Below are positions 1-6,132 of a DNA stretch of 8,481 nt, one piece after another; the stretch's first letter is position 1, and each line of letters begins with the position of its first letter. The DNA lies in assembly GCA_947459455.1 (NCBI GenBank), contig CANHEC010000064.1, positions 1-8,481 of the forward strand, in the 5' to 3' direction. The translations under genes were made by a program, and so were the position numbers. Origin of the DNA: Chitinophagaceae bacterium. Lineage in GTDB: Bacteria; Bacteroidota; Bacteroidia; Chitinophagales; Chitinophagaceae. Below the pieces are notes generated by a model. It was given only the letters and a program-made list of their open reading frames with translations, had not been told where the DNA came from and made no database searches.

Positions 1-2
1 CA

Positions 3-38
3 TTAACCTTTGTTAACTCATTGATTTACAAATGTTAA
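3..38. repeat. Inverted TTAAC/GTTAA repeat cluster
   Basis: TTAACCTTTG at 3-12 is an inverted partner of CAAATGTTAA at 29-38 with one mismatch. TTAAC (3-7) also pairs with GTTAA (12-16) across a 4-nt loop, and GTTAAC at 12-17 is itself a palindrome. The stretch is AT-rich, downstream of the glycosyltransferase on the minus strand. It could be an operator for a gene left of the window or a weak terminator; the sequence does not decide. Confidence 0.3.
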
Positions 39-50
39 GGATTTCTAAAC

Positions 51-69
51 CAGCTACGGTTTGTAGCTG
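51..69 (-). terminator. Possible weak terminator after the GT9 gene
   Basis: CAGCTAC (51-57) and GTAGCTG (63-69) form a perfect 7-bp stem with a 5-nt loop, about 34 nt past the stop codon of the minus-strand glycosyltransferase. Read on the minus strand the hairpin is followed only by GTTTAGAAATCC, so the U-tract is short. The stem is clear; the terminator role is inferred and uncertain. Confidence 0.35.
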
Positions 70-102
70 TACAGGCTATGGCCAGCGGTACGACCGGCCA
101 GC

Positions 103-1092
103 TTAGTGCCCCAGCCACTGATGAACGGTGGCCGCTATTTCGGCGATGGGCAGCTGGTTCATACAGTTGAAATGTCCCTTAGGGCAGCGCCGGTGCCCGA
201 TTTTGCTGCAAGGGCGGCACCGTAGCCCGGTTACTTCAAAGGCCTGGTGCCGGGGGGCTGGCTCCGGGTAGTAGGGGGTCATGCCAAAAGCAGGTACGGT
301 ATTGCCCCACAGGCTGATGATAGGGCGTCGGAAGGCCGCCGCTACATGCATCAGGCCCGTATCGTGGGTGACCACCAGTTTGGCCATGCGCACCAGGTCG
401 GCACTTTCATTCAGCTTAAAGCGGCCGCAGGCGTTATAGATTTTGGCAGGATCTATCCGGCTGATGATGTCTCCATCGGCAGCATCTTCGGGGCCGCCCA
501 GCAGTATCATGGGGTGCTGGATGCGGTGGCAGAGGTCCTTTAGTTTGTCTATCGGCAGTTTTTTGGTGGGCAGGGCTGCGCCAATCACCACGGCTATATA
601 GCCGGCACGGTGGGTGGCAGGCAGGTCTTCGGGGCGGGTATAGTCATCGGGGCCTATAAAATAGTCGAGTCCACGGCCATCATTTTTTACCCCCAGCGGC
701 GCGGCGGTCGCCAGGTAGCGGTCTACAATGTGCACAGCCGGCAGCCGGTTGATCTTCAAAGCTGTCAGCAGCCATTTCTCTATGTTCAGTTTATTGAACG
801 CAAAGGCCTTGGCCTGCAGGCCCCGCTTTACCCGCATGCTGCGCAGGTTGTGGTGCAGGTCAATGATGTAGTCGAATTGGTAATGCTGCAGATTGCTGAT
901 GGCTACATCCAGGTTGTCCTCCAGCAGGTGCAGGTGATCGATGTAGGGATTGTGCTCCAGAATGGTGCGGAAAGATGACTTGGTAAGGTAGTGAAGTTCG
1001 GCACCGGGTACCTGCTGTTTGATGCAGCGAATGACCGGTGTGGTCAGTACAATATCTCCAATAGACGAAAAACGAATGATCAGAATCTTCAT
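103..1092 (-). CDS. Glycosyltransferase family 9 (heptosyltransferase-like)
   Basis: This 329-residue cytoplasmic or membrane-associated enzyme probably adds a sugar (ADP-heptose in characterised members) to lipopolysaccharide core or another surface glycan. The N-terminus, MKILIIRFSSIGDIVLTTPV, is the classic first strand and glycine loop of GT9. The C-terminal half holds the nucleotide-sugar motif HDTGLMHVAAAF (D244, T245, G246, H249), then the LWGNTVP segment (261-267). Close to the end is a four-cysteine cluster, C292-x2-C295-x7-C303-x6-C310, which I associate with Bacteroidota members but whose role I do not know. Length is normal and the ATG at 1092 is clear because the family motif starts immediately. 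The gene is divergent from a second glycosyltransferase. A -7-like box lies about 63 nt upstream. Donor and acceptor cannot be told from sequence; ADP-heptose is only the family default. Confidence 0.9.
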   Translation of the reverse strand: MKILIIRFSSIGDIVLTTPVIRCIKQQVPGAELHYLTKSSFRTILEHNPYIDHLHLLEDNLDVAISNLQHYQFDYIIDLHHNLRSMRVKRGLQAKAFAFNKLNIEKWLLTALKINRLPAVHIVDRYLATAAPLGVKNDGRGLDYFIGPDDYTRPEDLPATHRAGYIAVVIGAALPTKKLPIDKLKDLCHRIQHPMILLGGPEDAADGDIISRIDPAKIYNACGRFKLNESADLVRMAKLVVTHDTGLMHVAAAFRRPIISLWGNTVPAFGMTPYYPEPAPRHQAFEVTGLRCRPCSKIGHRRCPKGHFNCMNQLPIAEIAATVHQWLGH

Positions 1093-1156
1093 GAGCTGGC
1101 AGCAATAACGGTGCGAAGGTGGCAGCGCTGGGCAAGATTGGCTAACATTGCCAGCG

Positions 1157-1164
1157 CAAATATG
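1157..1164 (-). promoter_or_regulatory. Putative -7 box for the GT9 gene
   Basis: The minus strand reads CATATTTG followed by C, matching 7 of 8 positions of the Bacteroidota -7 consensus TAnnTTTG. It would give a leader of roughly 55-60 nt. No convincing -33 TTTG is seen. The same 8-mer occurs before the DedA gene (4742-4749), which strengthens both calls. Confidence 0.4.
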
Positions 1165-1175
1165 CCGAATTGAAC

Positions 1176-1217
1176 ATGGATGATGGCCGCCTTTCTATCC
1201 TCATTGTAGCCTAGGAG
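1176..1217 (+). other. Severed N-terminus of the GT-B gene, with in-frame TAG
   Basis: An ATG at 1176 is in the same reading frame as the glycosyltransferase that starts at 1218. It encodes MDDGRLSILIVA, then TAG (1212-1214), then Glu, and the frame continues into VNYNRTSCGLLNAK. The segment LSILIVA is a textbook first beta strand of a GT-B glycosyltransferase, and the downstream CGLLNAKIIHALG is the expected following helix. The next stop upstream in this frame is TAA at 1143, and 1176 is the only ATG between the two stops. I read this as the true start of the gene interrupted by one codon, through a nonsense mutation, a sequencing error or, less likely, readthrough. Confidence 0.7.
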
Positions 1218-2456
1218 GTGAATTACAACCGCACCAGTTGCGGCTTGCTCAATGCCAAAATCATTCATGCCCTGGGCCGGCACTACCAATGCACGGTACT
1301 AACCGAAGGGGTGGTACCAGCCGATTTCGACCGTTTTCACAGCGGCCCCCTGTTGCATTTTCATTTTCACAAGCCTGCCTGGCTACGCTGGTTGGGTAGG
1401 CTGCCTGTGTTGCGTCGGTTGGTATCGGTATGCACCGGTATCAATCATGCCAGCTACCACAAGTACCTGCACTGGCGCCGCCAGCTGCCCATTGCATTGG
1501 CCAGCGGCAGCTACCAGGCGGTGCTGCTGCTGCCTACCGGCATGGGCTACTATACGCACCTGGCTTTTGAGCGGTTGCCGGCCGGCGGCCCTCCTGTAAT
1601 TATATATATACACGATCCATACCCCATGGCGCTGCTACCGCCCCCCTACAATGCCCCCTGGGATAGTGCCGAACGCAAGCTGGCGGCCCGTATGCGCCGA
1701 TTGATCAGCCGCTCGGCAGCGGCCTGGAGCAGTTCACTGCGCCAGCTGGAGTGGATGTACACGCAGTACCCCGAACTGAAGCAAAAGGGGAGGGCAGTAC
1801 ACCACCTGGCCATGGAGCCCCCGTTTGCCAGTGTAGAGGTGGGCCCGCAGGTGCAGGCCTTGTGGCAAGAGGTATCGGGCTGGCACACCCGCAGCCATTT
1901 TGTACTGCTGCACATGGGCACGCTGCTCAAGGGCAGGCAGCCACATGCTTTTTTGCAGGCATACCAACGCTGGCGGCAGCTAAGGCCCGAGGCGGCTGCG
2001 CACAGCCGGCTGGTGTTTGTAGGGCAGGTGCATCCACAGTTGCTGCCGGCTTTCGAGCCATTGGCCTCGTTGCCGGGTTGCATTTTTCGGCTGCAGCACC
2101 GGCTGCCTTACCAGCTGGCACTGCAGTTGCAGCAGTCGGCCACGGCCAATTTGGTGATTGAGTCGGCAGAGGAAGCCTCGCCGCAGTTGTTTGGAAAATT
2201 TGCAGATGCTGTGCTGGCCAACCGCCCATTGCTGGTACTCGGCCCGCCGCAGTCGGAAGCCCGCCGCCTGCTGGGCCCCGGTGGCCGCTGGCAGGCTACC
2301 AATGGACAGGTAGAAGAGATACTGGCCGCCATTGACGATTTGTACCAAACCTGGCTGGCACAGCCCGACCTGCATTTGGACCGGCCCGACCTGCAGGCTG
2401 CGCTCAGCCCCGACCGATTGGCCGAGGCCATGGCAGCCGTTGTACAGCGCCTCTAA
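1218..2456 (+). CDS. GT-B fold glycosyltransferase (GT4-like), N-terminally interrupted
   Basis: As an uninterrupted frame this gives 412 residues from a GTG at 1218; counted from the ATG at 1176 it would be about 426. It probably transfers a sugar from a nucleotide donor in polysaccharide or glycolipid synthesis. The two Rossmann-like halves are visible: a first half with VIIYIHDPYP near residue 135, and a second half opening with HFVLLHMGTLLKGRQ near 230, then RLVFVGQVHP. The donor-site region is VIESAEEASPQLFGKFADAVLANRPLLVLG, comparable to the GT4 segment E..S..GK..E.lA.g.P. The GTG start is doubtful: AGGAG abuts the GTG with no spacing, and starting there loses the first beta strand. The gene is divergent from the GT9 gene and convergent with the MFS gene. 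No close family match is recognised, so substrate is unknown. It may be an intact gene with a sequence error or a recent pseudogene. Confidence 0.72.
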   Translation: MNYNRTSCGLLNAKIIHALGRHYQCTVLTEGVVPADFDRFHSGPLLHFHFHKPAWLRWLGRLPVLRRLVSVCTGINHASYHKYLHWRRQLPIALASGSYQAVLLLPTGMGYYTHLAFERLPAGGPPVIIYIHDPYPMALLPPPYNAPWDSAERKLAARMRRLISRSAAAWSSSLRQLEWMYTQYPELKQKGRAVHHLAMEPPFASVEVGPQVQALWQEVSGWHTRSHFVLLHMGTLLKGRQPHAFLQAYQRWRQLRPEAAAHSRLVFVGQVHPQLLPAFEPLASLPGCIFRLQHRLPYQLALQLQQSATANLVIESAEEASPQLFGKFADAVLANRPLLVLGPPQSEARRLLGPGGRWQATNGQVEEILAAIDDLYQTWLAQPDLHLDRPDLQAALSPDRLAEAMAAVVQRL

Positions 2457-3721
2457 GGCATCATTTCTTCTACCTCCAGGTAGTTCAGGTCTTTGTGAAA
2501 AGTTTCCTCGGTAAACCAGGCCGCCACCAGCGTGATGCTGATGACTACTATGCCGGTGATGATACCTGCCTGTAGCAGGCCCCAGCCCCAGCTTTTCTGA
2601 AACAGGTCTACAAACATGAGATTGATGAGCACCAGTGCACCCCGTACCATATTGGGGATGGTAGTGGCAGCAGTAGCCCTGATGTTAGTGCCAAACTGCT
2701 CGGCACCCATGGTAACGAAAATGGCCCAAAAGCCTGTGGCAAAGCCGAGGAAGGCACACACCGCGTACATGCTGGCATTGCTGTTGTTCAGGGGACTGAA
2801 AAAGAACACCACCCCCACAATACACATGGCGTAAAACAGGTACAGGGCCCGCTTCCGACTTTTCAACCGCTGGCTCACAAGGCCAATGGCAATATCGCCC
2901 AGCGAAATACCTGCGTAGGCAAACATGATGGCCCGACCACTGTCGAGGCTTTTATCGCCGTACAGCTCGCCGGCAAACCGGTTGCTCAAATTCACCAATA
3001 CGCCAATGACGTACCAGGTGGGCAGGCCAATCAAAATGGCGAGTATGTATTTGCGAAAGCGCTTCTTGTTGTTGAAAAACATGAGAAAGTTGCCCCGCAC
3101 GGCATCGGCCTTCTTGGCCAGTTGAAACATGCCGCTTTCGGCCACGCTGATGCGCAAAATGAGCAGGCCGAGTCCGAGTCCGCCGCCAATCATATAGCAC
3201 AGGCGCCAGTCGTGTGTAAGCTGAAAAGTAAAGTAAGCTGCTACTGCACCGCTCAGGCCCACCCCCGCTACCAGCGAGGTGCCCACGCCGCGTTTTTCTT
3301 TGGGCAATAGTTCGCTGACCAGCGTAATGCCTGCGCCCAACTCACCTGCCAGGCCAATGCCAGCTATAAAGCGGGCCAGCGCATACTGTGGTACGGTTTC
3401 TACAAAGCCGGTAGCAAAATTGGCAGCGCTGTACAGCATAATGCTGCCGAAGAGTACCGAGAGGCGTCCTTTTTTATCGCCCAATACGCCCCATAAAATA
3501 CCGCCGATGAGCAGGCCCAGCATTTGCCAGTTGATGATGCTGGTGCTGGCCTGTACCATGCCTGCATCGGCCACACCAATGCCCCGCAGGCTGGGTTCAC
3601 GCACAATGGTAAACAGCAGCAGATCGTAGATATCGACGAAATAGCCAAGGGCGGCCACCAGCACCGGTACAGAGAAGATGCCGGTGGGTTTCTGATTCAG
3701 TTGGTTCACAGCGGCGAGCAA
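2453..3721 (-). CDS. MFS transporter (metabolite:H+ symporter / sugar porter type)
   Basis: This inner-membrane secondary transporter has about 12 hydrophobic segments over 422 residues. The TM1 region, GYFVDIYDLLLFT, carries two acidic residues (D30, D33) as in many proton symporters. The family motif A is GVLGDKKGR (78-86) between TM2 and TM3. RFIAGIGLAGELGAG (117-131) and LPKEKRG (139-145) follow, and EQFGTNIRATAA (341-352) lies in the second half. These features match MFS members that import small organic acids, sugars or osmolytes, but the substrate cannot be named. There is no ATG before residue 55: a TAA directly precedes the TTG at 3721, so the start is that TTG or the GTG at 3709, the latter giving MNQLNQKPTG. 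The gene follows DedA by 38 nt and is probably co-transcribed with it. Its TAG stop overlaps the convergent glycosyltransferase stop. Confidence 0.9.
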   Translation of the reverse strand: MLAAVNQLNQKPTGIFSVPVLVAALGYFVDIYDLLLFTIVREPSLRGIGVADAGMVQASTSIINWQMLGLLIGGILWGVLGDKKGRLSVLFGSIMLYSAANFATGFVETVPQYALARFIAGIGLAGELGAGITLVSELLPKEKRGVGTSLVAGVGLSGAVAAYFTFQLTHDWRLCYMIGGGLGLGLLILRISVAESGMFQLAKKADAVRGNFLMFFNNKKRFRKYILAILIGLPTWYVIGVLVNLSNRFAGELYGDKSLDSGRAIMFAYAGISLGDIAIGLVSQRLKSRKRALYLFYAMCIVGVVFFFSPLNNSNASMYAVCAFLGFATGFWAIFVTMGAEQFGTNIRATAATTIPNMVRGALVLINLMFVDLFQKSWGWGLLQAGIITGIVVISITLVAAWFTEETFHKDLNYLEVEEMMP

Positions 3722-3728
3722 TTAAATT

Positions 3729-3741
3729 GATTGCCGCAATC
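3729..3741. repeat. Palindrome just upstream of the MFS start
   Basis: GATTGCCGCAATC is a perfect 6+1+6 palindrome lying 7 nt before the TTG start at 3721. In the minus-strand transcript it is followed by AATTTAA rather than a U-run, so it is a poor terminator. It could be an operator or a small structure near the start codon. Confidence 0.35.
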
Positions 3742-3747
3742 TATGGT

Positions 3748-3759
3748 TTCGGCGCCGAA
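3748..3759. repeat. Perfect 12-bp palindrome at the DedA stop
   Basis: TTCGGCGCCGAA is a perfect 12-bp palindrome that abuts the stop codon of the DedA gene (TAA at 3760-3762 on the minus strand). As RNA it could form TTCG/CGAA with a 4-nt loop. It sits six bases from the second palindrome in the same 38-nt spacer. Confidence 0.35.
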
Positions 3760-4722
3760 TTATGCGGTGCCGGCAGGCTTCTTTTTGCTGAAAAATACCT
3801 TCCAGATCACAGGGGCAGTGGTCACCACCACAATGCCAATCACAATGATCTCGAGGTGCGACTTCAGGTCGAAGCCGAATTGGTTGAGTACAAACTTTTG
3901 GAGGTAGTGGCCGGCGAACAACATGCTGAAAACCCACAGCAATGAACCAAACACATTGTAGAAAACAAACTTGGGTCGGCTCATATCGACAATGCCGGCA
4001 ATAATGGGTGCAAACGTGCGGATGAACGGCAGGAAGCGGGCACCGACGATCGCCAGTGCACCATGCCGCTCAAAAAATTCATGCGCCTCATGCAGATATC
4101 GTTTTTTGAAAAAGAAATTATCCTTCCAATGGTACATGGCCGGTCCTACTTTTCTGCCCGTCCAGTATCCTAAAAAGTTGCCGAGGATACCGCACACGGA
4201 TATCAGTATCCACAGCAGTAGTAAATTGATGAGATCGCCGCCACCTGCGCCAATCAGCGGAATTTCGGCCGCCAGCTCGGTGCTGTAAATGCCGGCTACA
4301 AACAGCAGGCTATCGCCCGGCAGGAAGAAGCCTGCAAACAAGCCTGTTTCGGCAAACACGATGAACAACAGCAGCCACAATCCGCCGTTGATGATGTAAA
4401 ACATCGGCGTCAGCAGGTCCTTCCAGGTAAAGTGCTTGTTTAGCGTCACCTTGCGGGTGCTCGTCAGCTGAGATGCGGCCACGGTAGCCGTGTCGTGGTG
4501 TTGGGCAGTGATGACTACCTGCTCGGCTGGGCTGCTCAGTACTACCATGCCCATATCATTCGAGCTGTACGCCTGCCCGTTGATGCTCACCTCTGCATTT
4601 TTCAGCGGGCTGTACTGGTTGGCCAGGTACAGCGTATCAATTTGCGCATGCAGGCCGCTGCAGGCAAGCAGCGTCAGGGTCAATATTCCGGTGCGAATAG
4701 CTAACAATGAAAAGCGGGGCAT
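3760..4722 (-). CDS. DedA-family membrane protein with N-terminal periplasmic domain
   Basis: The last 220 of 320 residues form a complete DedA/SNARE-associated (VTT) domain. Members studied elsewhere recycle undecaprenyl phosphate across the inner membrane; that role is inferred here. Key residues are present: E125 in AETGLFAGFFLPGD, D137 in PGDS, R229 and R235 in ARFLPFIRTFAP, plus GNFLGYWTGRKVG (181-193) and the late FYNVFGSLLWV (254-264). The unusual part is residues 1-100: a signal peptide ending in GLHA|Q (27 is the first mature residue), then a small beta-rich region (about 29-95, including LKNAEVSINGQAYSSNDMG) that looks like a carboxypeptidase-regulatory or Ig-like fold. LLAC at 18-21 could also be read as a lipobox. 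I start at the ATG at 4722, not the in-frame ATG at 4779, because the signal peptide begins there and the promoter-like box lies between the two. Confidence 0.9.
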   Translation of the reverse strand: MPRFSLLAIRTGILTLTLLACSGLHAQIDTLYLANQYSPLKNAEVSINGQAYSSNDMGMVVLSSPAEQVVITAQHHDTATVAASQLTSTRKVTLNKHFTWKDLLTPMFYIINGGLWLLLFIVFAETGLFAGFFLPGDSLLFVAGIYSTELAAEIPLIGAGGGDLINLLLLWILISVCGILGNFLGYWTGRKVGPAMYHWKDNFFFKKRYLHEAHEFFERHGALAIVGARFLPFIRTFAPIIAGIVDMSRPKFVFYNVFGSLLWVFSMLFAGHYLQKFVLNQFGFDLKSHLEIIVIGIVVVTTAPVIWKVFFSKKKPAGTA

Positions 4723-4741
4723 GGGGGTGCAATTAGGGTTG

Positions 4742-4749
4742 CAAATATG
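4742..4749 (-). promoter_or_regulatory. Putative -7 box for the DedA gene
   Basis: The minus strand reads CATATTTG then C, 7 of 8 matches to TAnnTTTG and identical to the box before the GT9 gene. It predicts transcription from near 4735 and a leader of only about 13 nt before the ATG at 4722. An ATG at 4779 would then lie upstream of the transcript. Confidence 0.45.
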
Positions 4750-4758
4750 TGGGTTCTG

Positions 4759-4778
4759 ATTCGGCACGAATGTTAACA
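4759..4778. repeat. Operator-like palindromes upstream of DedA
   Basis: ATTCG (4759-4763) and CGAAT (4767-4771) form a 5-bp inverted repeat around GCA. TGTTAACA (4771-4778) is a perfect 8-bp palindrome sharing one base with it. Together they occupy the spacer and -33 side of the putative DedA promoter, a place where a repressor or activator site would be expected. There is no direct evidence of binding. Confidence 0.3.
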
Positions 4779-4801
4779 CTTGCGAAATTGACAGCGACTT
4801 G

Positions 4802-6049
4802 TTATACAGCAGTCGTTGACACTTCGCCCAGTTCGCCTTCCCATTTGCTTACCACCGAGGTGGCCAGGCCATTGCCCAGTACGTTGGTGGCACTTCTGAA
4901 CATATCGCAAAAATGATCAATGGGCAAAATGAGGGCAATGCCTTCTACCGGAATATCAAACATGCCACAGGTAGCGGCTACCACCACCAGGCTGGCCCTG
5001 GGTACGCCGGCTACGCCTTTGCTACTCAGCATCAGCACCAGCAGCATGGTGAGTTGCGTGCCCCAATCGAGGTGGATACCATACACCTGCGCAATAAAGA
5101 TGCTGGCAAAAGTCATGTACATCATGCTGCCATCCAGGTTGAAGGAATAGCCCAGCGGCAGGATGAATGAAACGATTTTGTCCTTACATCCAAATCGTTC
5201 CAATTCTTCGGTCATTTTCGGAAAAACAGCTTCGCTGCTGGTAGTGCTGAAAGCAATGACCATCGGCGTGAGCAATCGGCTGATAAGGCCCGGCATGCGG
5301 TGCCGCAAAAAGGCAAAGCCTGCTACCAGCAATACCACCCAGAGCAGTGCGATGCCGGTAATGAAGGCGCCAAAATATTTGCCGTATACGATCAGGATAT
5401 CGAGGCCGCGGGTAGCAATAACAGCCGCAATGGCACCAAATACCCCCAGCGGAGCAAAGGCCATGACGTAGCCTACCATTTTCAGCACCACATGTGCCAC
5501 AGTGTCCAGCGCTTTTATCAGGGTCTTGCCTTTTTCGCCCAGCCCTGCCAGCGCTATGCCAAAAAAGATAGAGAATACCACCAATTGCAGGATTTCATTG
5601 GTGGCCATGGCCTCTATCACGCTTTTTGGCACAATGTGCTCAATGAAGTTTTGCAGCGAGAACGATTTGGTTTTGCCCACCACATCTTCTACGGCTTTGG
5701 CGTCCACGGCTCCCAGGTTTAGTCCTTCACCCGGTTTAAACGCGTTTACCACCAGCATGCCTATCAGCAGCGATATCAGCGAGGCGGTCACAAACCAGAG
5801 CAACGCTTTGCCACCTACGCGGCCTACCGCCTTCAGGTCGCCCAGTTTGGCAATGCCCACCACCAGGGTGCTGAATACCAGCGGGGCAATGATCATTTGC
5901 ACCAACCTGATAAAAATGGTGGCCAGCAGCTTGATATTGGCGGCAAAAGAGGTTTGAAACGCAGGCGACGCATTATTGTGCACGGCCCAGCCCACGCCAA
6001 TGCCCAGCGCCATGGCTATCAGAATGTAGATCGTCAGTTTGTTTTTCAT
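4802..6049 (-). CDS. Dicarboxylate/acidic amino acid:cation symporter (DAACS, SLC1 type)
   Basis: This 415-residue inner-membrane carrier imports glutamate, aspartate or C4-dicarboxylates with H+ or Na+. Signature regions occur in order: the hairpin-1 serine stretch STTSSEAVFPKM (268-279); YSFNLDGSMMY (301-311), equal to the NMDGT motif; the hairpin-2 loop SSKGVAGVPRAS (342-353); and the last-helix ligand segment IDHFCDMFRSATNVLGNG (377-394). By alignment with GltPh from memory, D382 and R385 match the residues that hold the amino group and the side-chain carboxylate, favouring acidic amino acids. N393 replaces the sodium-binding aspartate, as in E. coli DctA, and points to altered or proton coupling. 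The start at 6049 gives the normal MKNKLTIYILIAMALGIGVG opening; the longer frame back to 6382 overlaps the kinase gene and is rejected. A promoter-like box lies 72 nt upstream. Confidence 0.92.
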   Translation of the reverse strand: MKNKLTIYILIAMALGIGVGWAVHNNASPAFQTSFAANIKLLATIFIRLVQMIIAPLVFSTLVVGIAKLGDLKAVGRVGGKALLWFVTASLISLLIGMLVVNAFKPGEGLNLGAVDAKAVEDVVGKTKSFSLQNFIEHIVPKSVIEAMATNEILQLVVFSIFFGIALAGLGEKGKTLIKALDTVAHVVLKMVGYVMAFAPLGVFGAIAAVIATRGLDILIVYGKYFGAFITGIALLWVVLLVAGFAFLRHRMPGLISRLLTPMVIAFSTTSSEAVFPKMTEELERFGCKDKIVSFILPLGYSFNLDGSMMYMTFASIFIAQVYGIHLDWGTQLTMLLVLMLSSKGVAGVPRASLVVVAATCGMFDIPVEGIALILPIDHFCDMFRSATNVLGNGLATSVVSKWEGELGEVSTTAV

Positions 6050-6089
6050 ACGAAAGCGAAGCACTGGAACGCAGCTGTGGAACCCGATG

Positions 6090-6120
6090 AAAAAAGGCGG
6101 GCACTGCATGCCGGAGCATG
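6090..6120 (-). terminator. Two overlapping hairpins and U-tract between kinase and symporter
   Basis: On the minus strand CATGC/GCATG (6107-6120, 4-nt loop) comes first. A second stem, GGCA/TGCC (6100-6112, 5-nt loop), overlaps it and is followed after CGCC by six Ts (6095-6090). The stems exclude each other. The second resembles a weak intrinsic terminator for the kinase gene, or an attenuator in the symporter leader if the box at 6122-6129 is a promoter. Stems are short, so confidence is low. Confidence 0.28.
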
Positions 6121-6121
6121 G

Positions 6122-6129
6122 CAAATAAA
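6122..6129 (-). promoter_or_regulatory. Putative -7 box for the symporter gene
   Basis: The minus strand reads TTTATTTG then C, 7 of 8 matches to TAnnTTTG, 4 nt past the kinase stop codon. It would give the symporter its own transcript with a leader of about 65 nt that contains the hairpins at 6090-6120. No clear -33 element is seen. Confidence 0.38.
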
Positions 6130-6132
6130 CAA

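Noticed and set aside
1598..1612. AT-rich run within the glycosyltransferase
   Set aside because: It simply encodes VIIYIH in a predicted beta strand with ATA/ATT codons; no sign of a promoter or insertion.
1646..2161. Open frames of 145 aa (minus) and 136 aa (plus) inside the glycosyltransferase
   Set aside because: Low-complexity Ala, Gln and Cys-rich translations in the wrong frame of a GC-rich gene, with no recognisable domain.
4723..4779. Longer DedA start at the ATG at 4779
   Set aside because: It places 19 unrelated residues before a good signal peptide and lies upstream of the predicted promoter box.
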